From Micromussa lordhowensis (lineage: Eukaryota; Cnidaria; Anthozoa; Scleractinia; Lobophylliidae): 64,000 nt of DNA. The position numbers and the translations under genes were made by a program. Of this stretch, positions 44,646-55,300 are shown in pieces. The stretch's first letter is position 1; every line of letters starts with the position of its first letter. The stretch spans positions 20,527,623 through 20,591,622 of the forward strand of contig OZ026608.1 of assembly GCA_964020085.1 (NCBI GenBank), read 5' to 3'. The notes below the pieces were generated by a model. The model worked only from the letters and a program-made list of their open reading frames with translations. It made no database searches and was not told the origin of the DNA.

Positions 44646-44719
44646 ACTAACAATGAACTCGAAAGTTTCAATACCGCATTTGCCTCGTGCGGTATTGAAA
44701 TTTCTCGTTTATTGTTAGT
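44646..44719. mobile_element. short foldback element
   Basis: ACTAACAATGAACTCG and TTTCAATACCGCA pair with TGCGGTATTGAAA and CGTTTATTGTTAGT. The loop is about 9 bp (TTGCCTCG). Confidence 0.65.
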
Positions 44720-44788
44720 GAACTCGTGTTGGTAAATCCTGATAATTCACGAGCAATGAGTGCGTTAACCTGTAAATAATGAGGCAAA

Positions 44789-44962
44789 AGAGCACCTTTT
44801 CCCCCGTGTTTAGATAGCCTCATCTAAACACAAAGAGGGTTGGGAGAATTCGAGACAGCTATGCAAACCCGAGACGTAGTGGAGGGTTTTCATAACTTTC
44901 GAGAATTTTCCCAACCCTCTGAGTGTTTAGATGAGGCTATGTAAACACGGAAAAAGTGCTCT
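44789..44962. mobile_element. foldback MITE
   Basis: The arm AGAGCACCTTTTCCCCCGTG..GTTTAGATAGCCTC is mirrored at the right end as GAGGCTATGTAAACACGG..AAGTGCTCT. AGGGTTGGGAGAATTC / GAATTTTCCCAACCCT is the inner pair. Confidence 0.7.
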
Positions 44963-45249
44963 ATTGCTTTTATAAAATAATTCTTAAAAATACGCGAGAA
45001 TCTAAAATGTCACAACCGTGTTTACACACACCTATCGACCAATGAGAACGCGCGTAGTGGCTCAATTATTTTATAAAAGAAAGTGAAGTTATATACCCCC
45101 ACTGCTGACTGCTACAACAGTATAAGGCGAAACAAGGTTCTTGCCCCTAAAATGATTTTGAAAATGATAATTGCTCTATATCGTTCAATTACTGCGATTT
45201 ATAAAATAACTGTAGTACTTCATCCAAACGTTACTGATGAAGTAACTTT

Positions 45250-45251
45250 GT

Positions 45252-45311
<60 letters not shown>

Positions 45312-46080
45312 CAATCTTTAAGGAGGAAGCGCCCGTCACGTAAATACGTGGTTTTCAGGGAGGTCCTCCGTAAAAAATTAAAAAGTATTAAAAGCTAAAA
45401 TAAACTACGAATTAAAAAACTACCTACTGTCCTACTGTCCTAAAAAACTAAAATATAATCAGCGTACATCTAATTATCTATTTACAATCTATTTTTCGTC
45501 AACTCGTCATATCGATAGACCTATTACATAGACTATCAGAAATTATCTATTTTGCCTCCACTACTCATTCCGACACACATCGTAATTAAACTTGCCGCGT
45601 TGGACAACCATGCCACAATGCCATTATTCAATGTAAACAGAAGTTACAAAGATTCGAATACTAAGCGCGCCAAACCCGGACACGAAGACCCCGAAAAAGC
45701 AGTACGTGAAAAAATAGGGGAACGTGTGTCCCCGACCAAGGCAGTCGGCTGCCACCCTTGCGGTTTTAGGGCATCCTAATTAAACGTAGTGTACATTAAT
45801 ATAATACATTACAGCGATGTAATTAAATAGCACTAAAAAATACAAAAAATAAATCGGAAAGTAACACTCGTGGATAACGAAGAGAGACAAATGAACTTAA
45901 CAACTGCACAAGGCGAAGGCTGACCGTAGAACGTCTCACCCTGCTAACGGCAACTTATTTCAAACTCTAATCCCTGTGAACACTGCGCACCTCGAACTCG
46001 CCCCAACCCTCTGCTCCGTGCCGGCAAAACAGTAATTTATGCTAATTCGGGATTATCACAAATTCATTACTTACGTTACA
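45250..46080 (-). mobile_element. retroelement-like 3' region with (AAT)n tail
   Basis: On the minus strand, sequence ending CCTCCTTAAAGATTGTTT runs into (ATT)n of about 18 units (45254-45310 on plus). This is the usual layout of a non-LTR 3' end. The body to the right has no clear RT motif, so the upper boundary is arbitrary. Confidence 0.4.
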
Positions 46081-46167
46081 CTGTCAAACAGTGAAAGTGA
46101 ATAACCACAAGGTAAAGTGATAAAAAAAAACATGCTAATTATCTTTGCAATAACAAGTTAAACTTTC

Positions 46168-46479
46168 TCAAAGTCCTTGGCGGTTGTAGCTTGTCTCAGC
46201 CGAGACGGTCGAGCTTTCACTCATCTTCCTTGCACTCCGGTTTTGACCGTCGTCAGATCGGCTTTTGAAGCTCCAATTGTGGGCAAATTTAACAACAGTT
46301 TTGAAAATGTATCTGGGTGCATTAACCATAAAGTTAAGAAACACATAATAGAAGCTGCATAACTGGAATAACATTGTTGTAATTTGAGCGACAATTCTCC
46401 TGTTTCCTCGTCGTCTTCTTTGTTCTTCGTCAAGCTCATCAGCTATGTGGCGTAGGTTTGTTCCAAAATCTCTTGTCAT
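46168..46479 (-). CDS. BH3-only-like protein 1 with hydrophobic anchor
   Basis: 103 aa from the ATG at 46479, the first in-frame ATG in exon 2; exon 2 begins at 46480 after an AG in phase with a donor at 47123. Residues 5-16 read FGTNLRHIADEL: hydrophobics at h1 F5, h2 L9, h3 I12 and h4 L16, with the small-Asp pair A13-D14. This is exactly the spacing of BIM and PUMA BH3 helices, including Arg after h2. An Arg run (21-24, 27-28) and a hydrophobic stretch (about 33-52, TTMLFQLCSFYYVFLNFMV) follow, then a Ser-rich tail. BH3 helices bind the groove of BCL2-type guardians or activate BAX/BAK at mitochondria. That role is inferred from the motif and the paralogue at 49986-50416. The upstream exon (about 47123-47200) appears to be 5' UTR. 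Confidence 0.55.
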   Translation of the reverse strand: MTRDFGTNLRHIADELDEEQRRRRGNRRIVAQITTMLFQLCSFYYVFLNFMVNAPRYIFKTVVKFAHNWSFKSRSDDGQNRSARKMSESSTVSAETSYNRQGL

Positions 46480-46480
46480 T

Positions 46481-46990
46481 CTAGACAAAGACAGACAGAC
46501 ATAGTTTATTTCACTTGGTCGTACACTTAGCTATGGTGACGGTACGTCCCATAGACTTGATAAACAGAGTCTACAGGACGCACCAGCTAGTTTACAGGTG
46601 CGCCAAGAAAACAAAATAACAAAGTAAAAATGTACATTTGGGAATAAATATTAAATTTAACTAACTTATATAACTACTATAAAATAGCACCATGCATTAG
46701 AAAGATGTTAAAAGAAAAAATAAATTGTTAAAGCAAGTTCACAAATGGCAGCTGAGTCCACGCGACTTAATGCCGTTCCAGCTGGCCGATGATATCTGAT
46801 CGAGTCCGGGAGACTATTCCATAATTTGCATCCAAAGTATCGTCATGATTTGAGGCCGTACTTTACCTTAATTAGGGAGACTTAAGAATAATACCTCTCA
46901 AGTTATACGACGAATTCATAAGTTGTATTAAGTCACGCAAGCTGGTGGGGCTAGGACCGTTTATTTTTGATCCTGTTCTTAAAAAAGGAA
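46481..46990 (-). pseudogene. LINE 3' end in the BH3-1 intron
   Basis: On the minus strand, a decayed RT C-terminus is readable near 46870-46780 (YFGCKLW, NSLPDSI-like, across frameshifts). A 3' UTR follows, ending GAAATAAACTATGTCTGTCT and then (TGTC)n at 46482-46500. The element ends exactly at the acceptor AG of the BH3-1 coding exon. Confidence 0.65.
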
Positions 46991-47122
46991 AAAAAAACAA
47001 TGTTTATATTAAGACTTCCTCTGTAGCGTGGTCAATAGGAGAGAATAACGTTAATGGTAAACAGCGACAAAAAGCAATGGTAATGAGCTGATGATGACAA
47101 TATAATTATCATGTAATTATAC

Positions 47123-47200
47123 CTGTTGTGGGAGGTGCGTTGACCCACTTTCTTATCTACACGCAGGCGAGAGACGTGACGGAGCAACCTGACAACAATG
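47123..47200 (-). other. probable 5' exon of BH3-like gene 1
   Basis: The minus strand has GTCAACGCACCTCCCACAACAG before a donor GTATAATTACATGAT. The matching exon of gene 2 has GTCAACGCAG..CAACAAAG before GTATAGTCACGTGATG. Donor phase (2) fits the 1-nt entry of exon 2. No in-frame ATG was seen, so it is probably non-coding. The left edge is unknown. Confidence 0.5.
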
Positions 47201-47437
47201 ATTGGAGGATTACAACCCCTAAGTAGTATACGTCTCTTATATGAGGAGTAGCCAATCAGATCGCAGGAAAATTTGAATGGACCGATCAGATGGCCGGATT
47301 TCGCCCACGTGCCCGAAAATTGGGAAACTTTAAAATTTGCCCTAGTCTTCTATTTCGGAAAAACGTCCCGGTCAAAACCTTGAACCAATCAGAATCAATG
47401 TGTCACGGTAGGGTAAAAGATCATTATTAACTTTTCT

Positions 47438-47780
47438 TGAAACGTTTTTTAATGACATCAACTTTGTTACAATGGCTTACAGAAGTGAAATCCAAAGGAG
47501 TAAATTATGATCTCTTTGTTAATTGTTTGCTACTTCTGAAGATATATTCGCCCTTTCCTTATCGCTAAAATCGTTTACAATTTGTGATTTACCTCTGTTT
47601 TATATTACTTTTGGGAGACAAATGCACAGCACAAAAGAACTGTCCTTACATTAAAGAAGCTCTGTAATGGACGGCATAAGCTGAAAAAACAAGCTGAGCG
47701 CGAGAAGTTCCAGCCTAGTTCCCAGTGCTTTTCCCTTGAATCTGAATGAAAAAGCCCTAGGAACGAGGTCGGTGTAGTTC
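47438..47780. repeat. segmental duplication 1, copy b
   Basis: Second copy of the block at 44050-44470, in the same orientation. It lies upstream of BH3-like gene 1 as copy a lies upstream of the PAN exon. It ends in the same imperfect hairpin (GTTCCCAGTGCTTTTC / GAAAAAGCCCTAGGAAC). Confidence 0.75.
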
Positions 47781-48184
47781 GTCGTTTTTAATCTGTGTTC
47801 CTTCTGAACATCAGTCATTGTTTTTCAAAATTTAGTTACACCTCTATTTTTTTACCTGCAACAACTGAAATAGGTAACCTTCGATTTAGAGACCATGCTC
47901 TTAAAATTGAAGTAACTTCGTATTCATAGTGACATCGCGCAATGATCATTCGCAATTAGTTTGAGTGCAAGCATCATGTTTTACCTCTAAATGTGGGAGC
48001 AAGGAGGACTGTGAATAACTTCATTCTCTTCTATGAGGGTTAAGGGGGACGAAGAGGCAACAAGCGCTAAAAGAGGCCTGGGTCGACTGTCATAGTAGTA
48101 CTGTAACTGAAGGAGCTGAGCTAGTCAGGCGTTGTCAGAGAGAGACCGTTCCTACTGTTCTTGGAAAAAGCACTGTGCTCTTAG

Positions 48185-48799
48185 AGTTTGTCTCCCGATA
48201 ACTCGTAATTAAACACTGTAATTTTACTCCCGATTTCTCGAACCAAATTGCACTTCCCCTGGAGGTTCGAGAAATCGGGTTTCCACTGTTTATCCCTTGG
48301 GCTTGTACTAGAGAAAGTAGCATTCCCGGAGGACTTTTTACCTATATTTTTACAGCTGAAGAACACAGTCGTAAAATTTGCAGATAAGAACAATTCGATT
48401 TGGGTTGTCACCGACACCAAAGGGGGAGAGATCATTCGGCCCCCAAGCCATATAGTGAAGATCCCTTGGTCGGTGGAAAACCCCTAAAGAATTGTTCTTT
48501 GAGTCGACTGTTTGTTCCTCTGCCCAATTAGTTAAATCCTAAACGGCTCAAAACAAGCAAATCTAACGTAAAAATGAAGCCCTCCGAAAAATGATACTGA
48601 ATATAAACCAAAGCTCTAAACCCAAATATTTTTTTGAAGAGCAATTGATTGCCAGTAATAGACTATTCCGCAAATAAAAAGCCATTTGAACAAATTTTTA
48701 TGAAAAGCAATTTGAAGAAAACATAAGCCCTTACCTTTTCTAGATAATTTGGTTTTATCAGCTGATATGTGAATTGGCCACCGTAAAAAGATTCGAAAT
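48185..48799. repeat. segmental duplication 2, copy a
   Basis: Nearly identical to 51640-52262 from the pogo-type terminus (GAGAAATCGGGTTTCCACTG) through GACTGTTTGTTCCTCTGCCC to GGCCACCGTAAAAAGATTCG. One deletion near 48205 removes about 30 bp relative to copy b. Inside is an exon-like frame after TTTTTACAG (48347) with WVVTDTKGG and IVKIPWSVENP; it is present in both copies but not recognised. Confidence 0.9.
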
Positions 48800-49985
48800 G
48801 CATGCGTGACGGACCAATCTCCTATCTTCGGGGGGGGAGGGAGGGAGGTAGGGGTAGGTCAAGGCAATCGGGGTTTGCAGGCACGGCAAGATATATAAGC
48901 GTGCAAATAGCATGCTAGGTACTCGGTAATCAAGACCAAACATCTTTATCCTCCCCTACGTCAGTCGTGTATAATTGTTCTTCTGCAATATGTTGAACTC
49001 TCTCTCGTGCCGTTTTCTTGTTCGTGTTTGCATTCTCGGAGACCCAGGGGCAGTTAGTAGGGGTGGGGGGGGGGGGGCAGGTTAGCAGATGTCGTGTTTG
49101 AGGTCCTGGTAAAATATCTGCAACTTTTACTGAATTTCTCGCAATAAGGAAACTTACCGTCCACTGTGGAAATTTGTATTAAAAAATATGTAGATTGTCC
49201 CATAGTGAGTTCAGTTGCCTGATTGTAGTTCACATAATATTGTACAGGTTATGAGTTAAGCTAAGTTGGCCAATGAATCTTTCTGATTACCTGTATGACG
49301 AACTTCATCCAGTGTTTCGGGAACACAACAAAGACACAATTGCTATTTTTAAAGTTTTTTTTAACTTACAATCTACTGTTCTTGTCATTATAATATCTGT
49401 TTCCATAAATCCGTAAAATCGTTAACTTCACATAATAGCTTTATTTACATTATTTGTCTCTTTATTTATAAAGTCCGCAATTAGCAAGCAGTGCTAACTA
49501 CCACGACACTTTTAAAACAAAGCAATTACTTATTATTTATCGATGAAATTTCTAATTTTACTCTTTCAATACCGCCACTCGAACCAGTTATGTTCATCTT
49601 TCCATTGTTTAAAATATTGTATGTACTGATTTAAGTTTCAACTTTTTAAAAAAAAAATCAATGCCTGCATTTCAAATGCTTATTAAAAAACAGTTGTTTA
49701 GAAGTGCAAATGTGAAATATATCTTTTGAGACGTCACTCAATTTAGACCAGTCATGAAATTTGACCCTACCCCATTATTACTGCTACTCCATTATTACAG
49801 TCAAATTTTTCATGGCCCGTTGGTGACCGAATAAACGGGGTTCCACTGTATTTGAATGCGCTCAGATGAATTTTGTAAAAATTACTATTAAGAATTTAGT
49901 AAGCATAAGTTTTCTGTGCTAATTTGCGATATAATTATATAGGAAAATACAGGTTGGGTTTTTTAGAATGTGGCCGTTGGCCGTA
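48800..49985. other. gene-free spacer
   Basis: AT-rich, with a poly-G tract at about 49062-49078 and the right end of a pogo-type element (GGGGTTCCACTGTA, ending 49850). No gene was recognised. Confidence 0.5.
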
Positions 49986-50086
49986 TTATCGGGGGGGTTT
50001 TCTTAAAAGAACATGTGTGGTTGTTTTGCCGGGACAAAAACAGTCTGGCCGTAATAACGAGGTGACCTTAAGGCCGGGTTCTACTG
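49925..50086. mobile_element. truncated pogo-type element in BH3-2 3' coding end
   Basis: The right terminus GGCCGGGTTCTACTG ends at 50086 next to TA, with GTAATAACGAGGTGACC inside the arm. The opposite arm is only partly present (GGCCGTATTATCGGGGGG at 49980). Confidence 0.6.
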
Positions 50087-50416
50087 TAAACTTAACAACT
50101 ACATACAACATACACAACGAACTTAACAGAAGCAAAAGTGTTCCTATTTTGGACATAATCCATCGTCTTCTTTTTGTTCTTCTTTGCTCTTGGTATTCGT
50201 TGTAAAATGCATCGGCGGCTTGGCGCATTTGTCGGCCAGCAGCTCTTGCCTCTGAACTAAGTATGCTGAAATAAACGTTAACCCGAGGTTTAACATAATA
50301 AGGCTCTACACACGAAACACCTTTATTCAGCTGTGCAGAGTCGAGGTGAAAGACAAACAATAACACCAATGATACATCACGTGACTATACCTTTGTTGTT
50401 GTAGAGACTGTGTCAT
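49986..50416 (-). CDS. BH3-only-like protein 2 with TM anchor
   Basis: Exon 1 (50416-50391, MTQSLQQQ) joins exon 2 (50265-49986) in phase 2: AG plus C makes Ser. Total 101 aa. Residues 18-29, AGRQMRQAADAF, fit BH3 spacing (h1 A18, h2 M22, R23, h3 A25, A26-D27, h4 F29), and NEYQEQRR follows as in BIM/PUMA-type helices. A basic patch (RRTKRRR, 37-43) precedes a strong TM segment (about 49-66, IGTLLLLLSSLCMLYVVV), suggesting a tail anchor at mitochondria or ER. From about residue 70 (VEPGLK onward) the frame runs into a CAGTAGAACCC pogo-type element, so the last ~30 residues are transposon-derived. Gene 1 shares exon phase, the donor context GTATA-TNACNTGAT and a VVKF segment at the same place. 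Confidence 0.6.
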
Positions 50417-51260
50417 TCTGCGTTGACACTGGATCTGAGCGCGACTCTGCCAGGGGCCTTGAGTTGAAACTGCGTCTCACAATGCCTCTTCACCCAGATT
50501 TAACCTAAAAAAATATGCTGGGGTTTGTCTAGGATGCATTGGCATCGCATCGGGGTGTTTAACTGCTGCTTCGGTTATTCACCTCTGATGAATAATCGAT
50601 GAGCAATGTAGAGCGTCACAAACCAATAATAATTATTATTATTATTATTATTATTGTTATTACAAAATACTCAGTTCTTAGATTTCTAAGAATCTTGTGT
50701 CTGATTTTATGACAACAGTGTTTAAGAACAAGAAGAACATAGGAACGCATCTCTTGTTAACCGTCAATCTAGAGATGCACCTCCCTTTAAGGCGAACATT
50801 ATCGTCTTTATTCGATAAGAAGTACAAAACACAAAGAAACTAATACAATCTTACTTTACTACACCTAAACAGCTCTTGAACTTGGAACCTTACTGCACAT
50901 CTGATTATTTGAAAACCTAGTTAGTACGCTTATATAGCTGCAGAACTCAATTTCTAAGATACAGGTCTGAAACCTGAACTGCACAAAGATAACGCTGGAA
51001 ATAACGCTACCCAAGTATAGTTAACATGGCGTTATCTGAATCAGTCTAAATTACGAGAAATAAGACACGTAATGCCGAAGCATGTCTCTAAAAACTTGTA
51101 GCAAGTTCTGTTCGCTTCTCGGAACAGAAAATGTCCGCGGACATGTATCCACGCATATCTTTGCATCAAATGGAGGTTATTGTTTTTATGTGACTATTTC
51201 GTATACATGCAAGAATTGGGAAAGATATAGTTTCCCCAATTAACTGATGTAAATTTTCAA
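50417..51260. other. spacer upstream of BH3-like gene 2
   Basis: Contains an (ATT)n run at about 50629-50656 and otherwise unique AT-rich sequence. No coding exon was recognised. Confidence 0.4.
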
Positions 51261-51262
51261 TA

Positions 51263-51750
51263 CAGTAGAATCCCGGGGTGCTTACCATTTGTCAGAATAA
51301 ACCGGTTGGGACGAGCGTTGAATAATGGTAAGGATTTTTCCAAAATCAGCAAACCAACCGAATGAAATGGCGCTTACCATTTGCAATTCGATTTCCCATA
51401 ATTGTTTTCGGCTGATGAGAGACTGGAAACTGGATAGTTTAGCAAATGGTAAGGAAATTTCCGCCGTTCCGTTCCAAACGGAAAAAGAGGAGTACCTCTG
51501 CAGGTACTCCACAATTTTCGAACGGAATTTCCGGAAAATTACCTTACCATTTGACTTCAAACCGAAATTTCCGGATTTTCTAGCCAAATGGTAAGCACCC
51601 CCGATTTCTCGAACCCTCATTTTCTCGAACCTCCCGATAACTCGAACCAAGAGTCCTCCCCTCTCCTCAGTCAAACACTGTAATTTTACCCCCGATTTCT
51701 CGAACCAAATTGCGTTTCCCCTGGAGGTTCGAGAAATCGGGATTCCACTG
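51263..51750. mobile_element. nested pogo-type MITEs with repeated GGTAAG motif
   Basis: The left end CAGTAGAATCCCGGGGTGC and right end GAGAAATCGGGATTCCACTG have TA at the left. The inner segment (51277-51600) is bounded by GGGTGCTTACCATTTG and CAAATGGTAAGCACCC and contains the same motif several more times in alternating orientation. Confidence 0.65.
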
Positions 51751-52262
51751 TTTACTGATCCCTTGGGCTTGTACTAGAGAAAGTAGCATTCCCGGAGAAC
51801 TTTTTACCTATATTTTTACAGCTGAAGAACACAGTCGTAAAATTTGCAGATAAGAACAATTCGATTTGGGTTGTCACCGACACCAAAGGGGGAGAGATCA
51901 TTCGGCCCCCAAGCCATATAGTGAAGATCCCTTGGTCGGTGGAAAACCCCTAAAGAATTGTTCTTTGAGTCGACTGTTTGTTCCTCTGCCCAATTAGTTA
52001 AATCCTAAACGGCTCAAAACAAGCAAATCTAACGTAAAAATGAAGCCCTCCGAAAAATGATACTGAATATAAACCAAAGCTCTAAACCCAAATATTTTTT
52101 TGAAGAGCAATTGATTGCCAGTAATAAACTATTCCGCAAATAAAAAGCCATTTGAACAAATTTTTATGAAAAGCAATTTGAAAAAACATAAGCCCTTACC
52201 TTTTCTAGATAATTTGGTTTTATCAACTGATATGTGAATTGGCCACCGTAAAAAGATTCGAA
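51640..52262. repeat. segmental duplication 2, copy b
   Basis: Partner of 48185-48799, in direct orientation and about 3.45 kb away. This copy keeps the fuller left side (CTCGAACCAAGAGTCC..). On the right it runs into a larger inverted repeat (52222-52374), of which copy a has only the first arm. Confidence 0.9.
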
Positions 52263-52374
52263 AGCTGACGTTTCGAGCGTTAGCCCTTCGTCGGAGCGAA
52301 TCGGGCTAACGCTAGAATAGTCAGATTTCGAATCTCTTTACGGTGGTCAATTCACATTATCAACTCAGTTGATA
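52222..52374. mobile_element. foldback with hammerhead-like core (Penelope-like relic)
   Basis: ATGTGAATTGGCCACCGTAA..AGATTCGAAAGCTGAC is mirrored by GTCAGATTTCGAATCTC..TTACGGTGGTCAATTCAC. On the minus strand, 52297-52264 reads GCTCCGACGAAGGGC, then TAACGCTCGAAACGTCAGC. This resembles the minimal hammerhead ribozyme of Penelope-like elements (CUGANGA, stem II, GAAA, short stem III, UC, stem I GCU/AGC). Here the core has CCGACGA, a U-to-C change, so activity is doubtful. Confidence 0.5.
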
Positions 52375-52399
52375 TCTTGTAATACTCCCCCACCGACGC

Positions 52400-55300
52400 A
52401 ACACCACAGTTTCTTTAGAAACTTACCTCCTTACCTTTTCTGTCTTTTTTCGTTATCTAAACTAGTTCGCCTGTTGCCTTTCTTCGTGAGTTTGGTCCAC
52501 AGTAATCTTTGAGGAAAAAGAAGAGTTACAGTCAAACTAGACGTTCATTTCCGTACAACTTCACAACTGTTTTTTTTTTCCTAATCAAACATATACCTAT
52601 GGTAATGGTACTACTCTCTTATATTTCAAAGTATTTGGCTTGGCCTACGGACGTACGGTACATCCATAGGCCAAGCCCAAAATTTTGGTTGTCTTGTGAG
52701 ATCGATGGGTTACCAAATTTTCTACAGGTATGGGGCACCGCTCGCGCGCCTTCGGCGCGCAGAAGCTCCGCTATGAAGGTACGAGCAATTAGGTATTTAC
52801 ATTAGTCGTGATGCTTGAAAATAACACCCTGAGCAAATGGGCAATCGACGTATTCTCATGTATTGCGTAATATTTCCGGTCACGTTGTCGATACCATGCC
52901 TATAAATAGTTAAGGATGCACACCGTTTTCCCGCCGAAAAGTAATTCGAATAATTATGTTTTCGCGCCATAATGCCGTAATGATTCGATTTAGCGCCCTT
53001 GGTACCTCAACGAAAGGCGCTTATTCATTTTTGAGAAACAACCGAATGTTCAAGACAAAACTTTAATACGGTATGAACCTCCGTTGATACGTACTCTGAC
53101 GGCGCTAAAATATTATAATATTAGAATAGGGGCGCTTATTCGAAAGGGGGCGCTTATTGGAAGGAGGGCGCTAAATGGAATCATTACGGTAGTTTCTAAA
53201 GAAACTGTTGTGTGACAGAATCGTCAATTACTTCAGTAGGAGACATTCCTCAATTCGCGACTAAAAGGCCAAGCAAAACTATAATTGTGACACAGAAATA
53301 GAATGCATCTAACCCTTACCTATACCTTCTCATCGACTCTGTGATCAAGCAGATGACTTGATTTTATCGCTTTCTTTGACTCAATCTTCTTTACGTCCTG
53401 CTCTTAAGGCGAGAAGATGGCAAATGAAGATTTGAAGCTGGCGCTCAAACTTTAGAGTAAGAATCAACCAATCACATGAGCTCCTGTGTGTTACGTCATA
53501 TTTCCGGTCAACGTGATAGGTAGCGTGCACGTGATAGGGTGCTGATTTTTTCAATTTATCCACCGATACCTTGGGAAAGTAAATTTCCGATCACGTTGTT
53601 AACAGTCAACACGAACAATTATATATTGCGCGCCAATTTTTGTCTACTGTTTAGTGCTGTATCTGCGAGGTTTATCCTGCAATTTACATGAAATTTCGTT
53701 CTGCCAGAATGTGTTGGCACAATTAATCGAGGTATTATAAATAATTTCTCACGATGAACAGATTTACTAATAACGAAACACTTTACTGCTGTAGCATATA
53801 TTTAGCGATGGTTTAATTTGGAACCTTAGAGAATAGTTATGTCTACGCGCGGCGTTTTCTGTGCTTTGTGAATATAGTTGTAATACTGCAGGACTAATCT
53901 CTATAAAGTATGATTTCTAAGTCCTTATTTTATCCCTTGCCTAACGAGATATCATAATCAGTACAGATATAAATAACATTCAAGCGAACCAGCGACTATT
54001 CAGACAGAGATCTCGATTTATATTCAACAGACTTATTTTGTGAATGGTTCCAAGCTTATTAAATTCGAACTTGACACCGTGACGATCGAACTCATACTGC
54101 ATTGAAACATTCAAACGCAGACATATTATAAATAACACTTTCACAGGCAGGTTTCTCGCTGAAACTTCGCTTACCTTCAGGTCTTTCATGATCACACTGT
54201 GGTCAGTCATTCGAGTACGCCAGTTTGTTGTCTGGAATCAAGCGAACTGATCTGAAATGAATCCGTCGCAAACTGATGGAGTCCCAACTGGAAAATGGAA
54301 TTCATTTCCTTCAATACAAACATGTAAATGACACATAAGTTCCATACAAAGGAAGAAAACTACCGTGTAATTTAACTGTATTCCATCTCATACGAAGAGC
54401 GCCGAACAAATTAGCTTACCTCAATTCGAACGAAATTCAGATCACGACTATAAAATACAAATGAAGTGCAAAGGACAAATAGCTCCTGTAATAACTCTTC
54501 GTCTTACCGTTAACCTTTTTATCAGCATTCGTAACATTCAGTCTGTTTCTCCATTCTGTTTCTTCGTTTTCCTCTTCGTCATGTCGACTCCGCTCCGTTT
54601 ACGGGCAATATTTGACAAGAATAATTATATACTGGCGCTAAATGTTTTCCCGCTGCATGCTAATTACGAATAATTATACAGCGCGCCATATTCAGTTCTG
54701 CATTTTTAATGAGTGAATATATTCAGTTGAGATTCATCTTGCAACAAAAATCGCAATTTCATTCCACTAGATACTTTTGGATAAAAAAATGAGGCATTAT
54801 TAGCTGTAGTTCATGGCATCAATTTTGTTCTCCGAAGCACGCCAAGTTTCGATAACAGAATACTACTGGTGTTCTGTGCCACATCAATATTTCGAAATAT
54901 TTCTGTTTACTATTTTTCACGCGATCGAAAATAAACATCCAGTCTTAATTTTACCGATACACGATCAAACGTAAGCAGACTAAAACAGTAAAACGTTAAC
55001 ATTTGCTAGCACCACCCCTGGTAGGCATACATCTTTCGTTGAAATTTCGCTTACCTATCTTGGTCTTTCATACTCATAGTAGCTCTTTGCAGCGAACTCG
55101 TCTAAATGACTCACAGACCGCTCCCGGGTCACAATCCTATAAATCGATACAAAGGAAAAGAAATACCCTTTAGTACTAAACTGGTCATTTTCTCGTTCTC
55201 AAGAACTTACCAGAAGATCACAAGCAAAGAAAACACTTCTATACCCCATTAGCTTCTAAACACCCGGCTCACGCACGGTTCAAAACGGGATTCTGATACA

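Larger units (their letters stand above)
43894..46167. other. gene-free spacer
   Basis: Occupied by a duplicated block (44050-44470), two foldback MITEs (44646-44719, 44789-44962) and a retroelement-like 3' end with an (AAT)n tail (about 45250-46080). No domain-bearing gene was seen. Confidence 0.5.

Noticed and set aside
48248..48487. A frame ending WVVTDTKGGEIIRPP.. preceded by a splice-acceptor-like site
   Set aside because: It lies inside a duplicated repeat block, its 5' part reads through a MITE terminus, and no partner exon was found. Recorded as part of the duplication only.
51282..51674. A 130-codon minus-strand frame
   Set aside because: It lies wholly within nested MITEs and their repeated motif.
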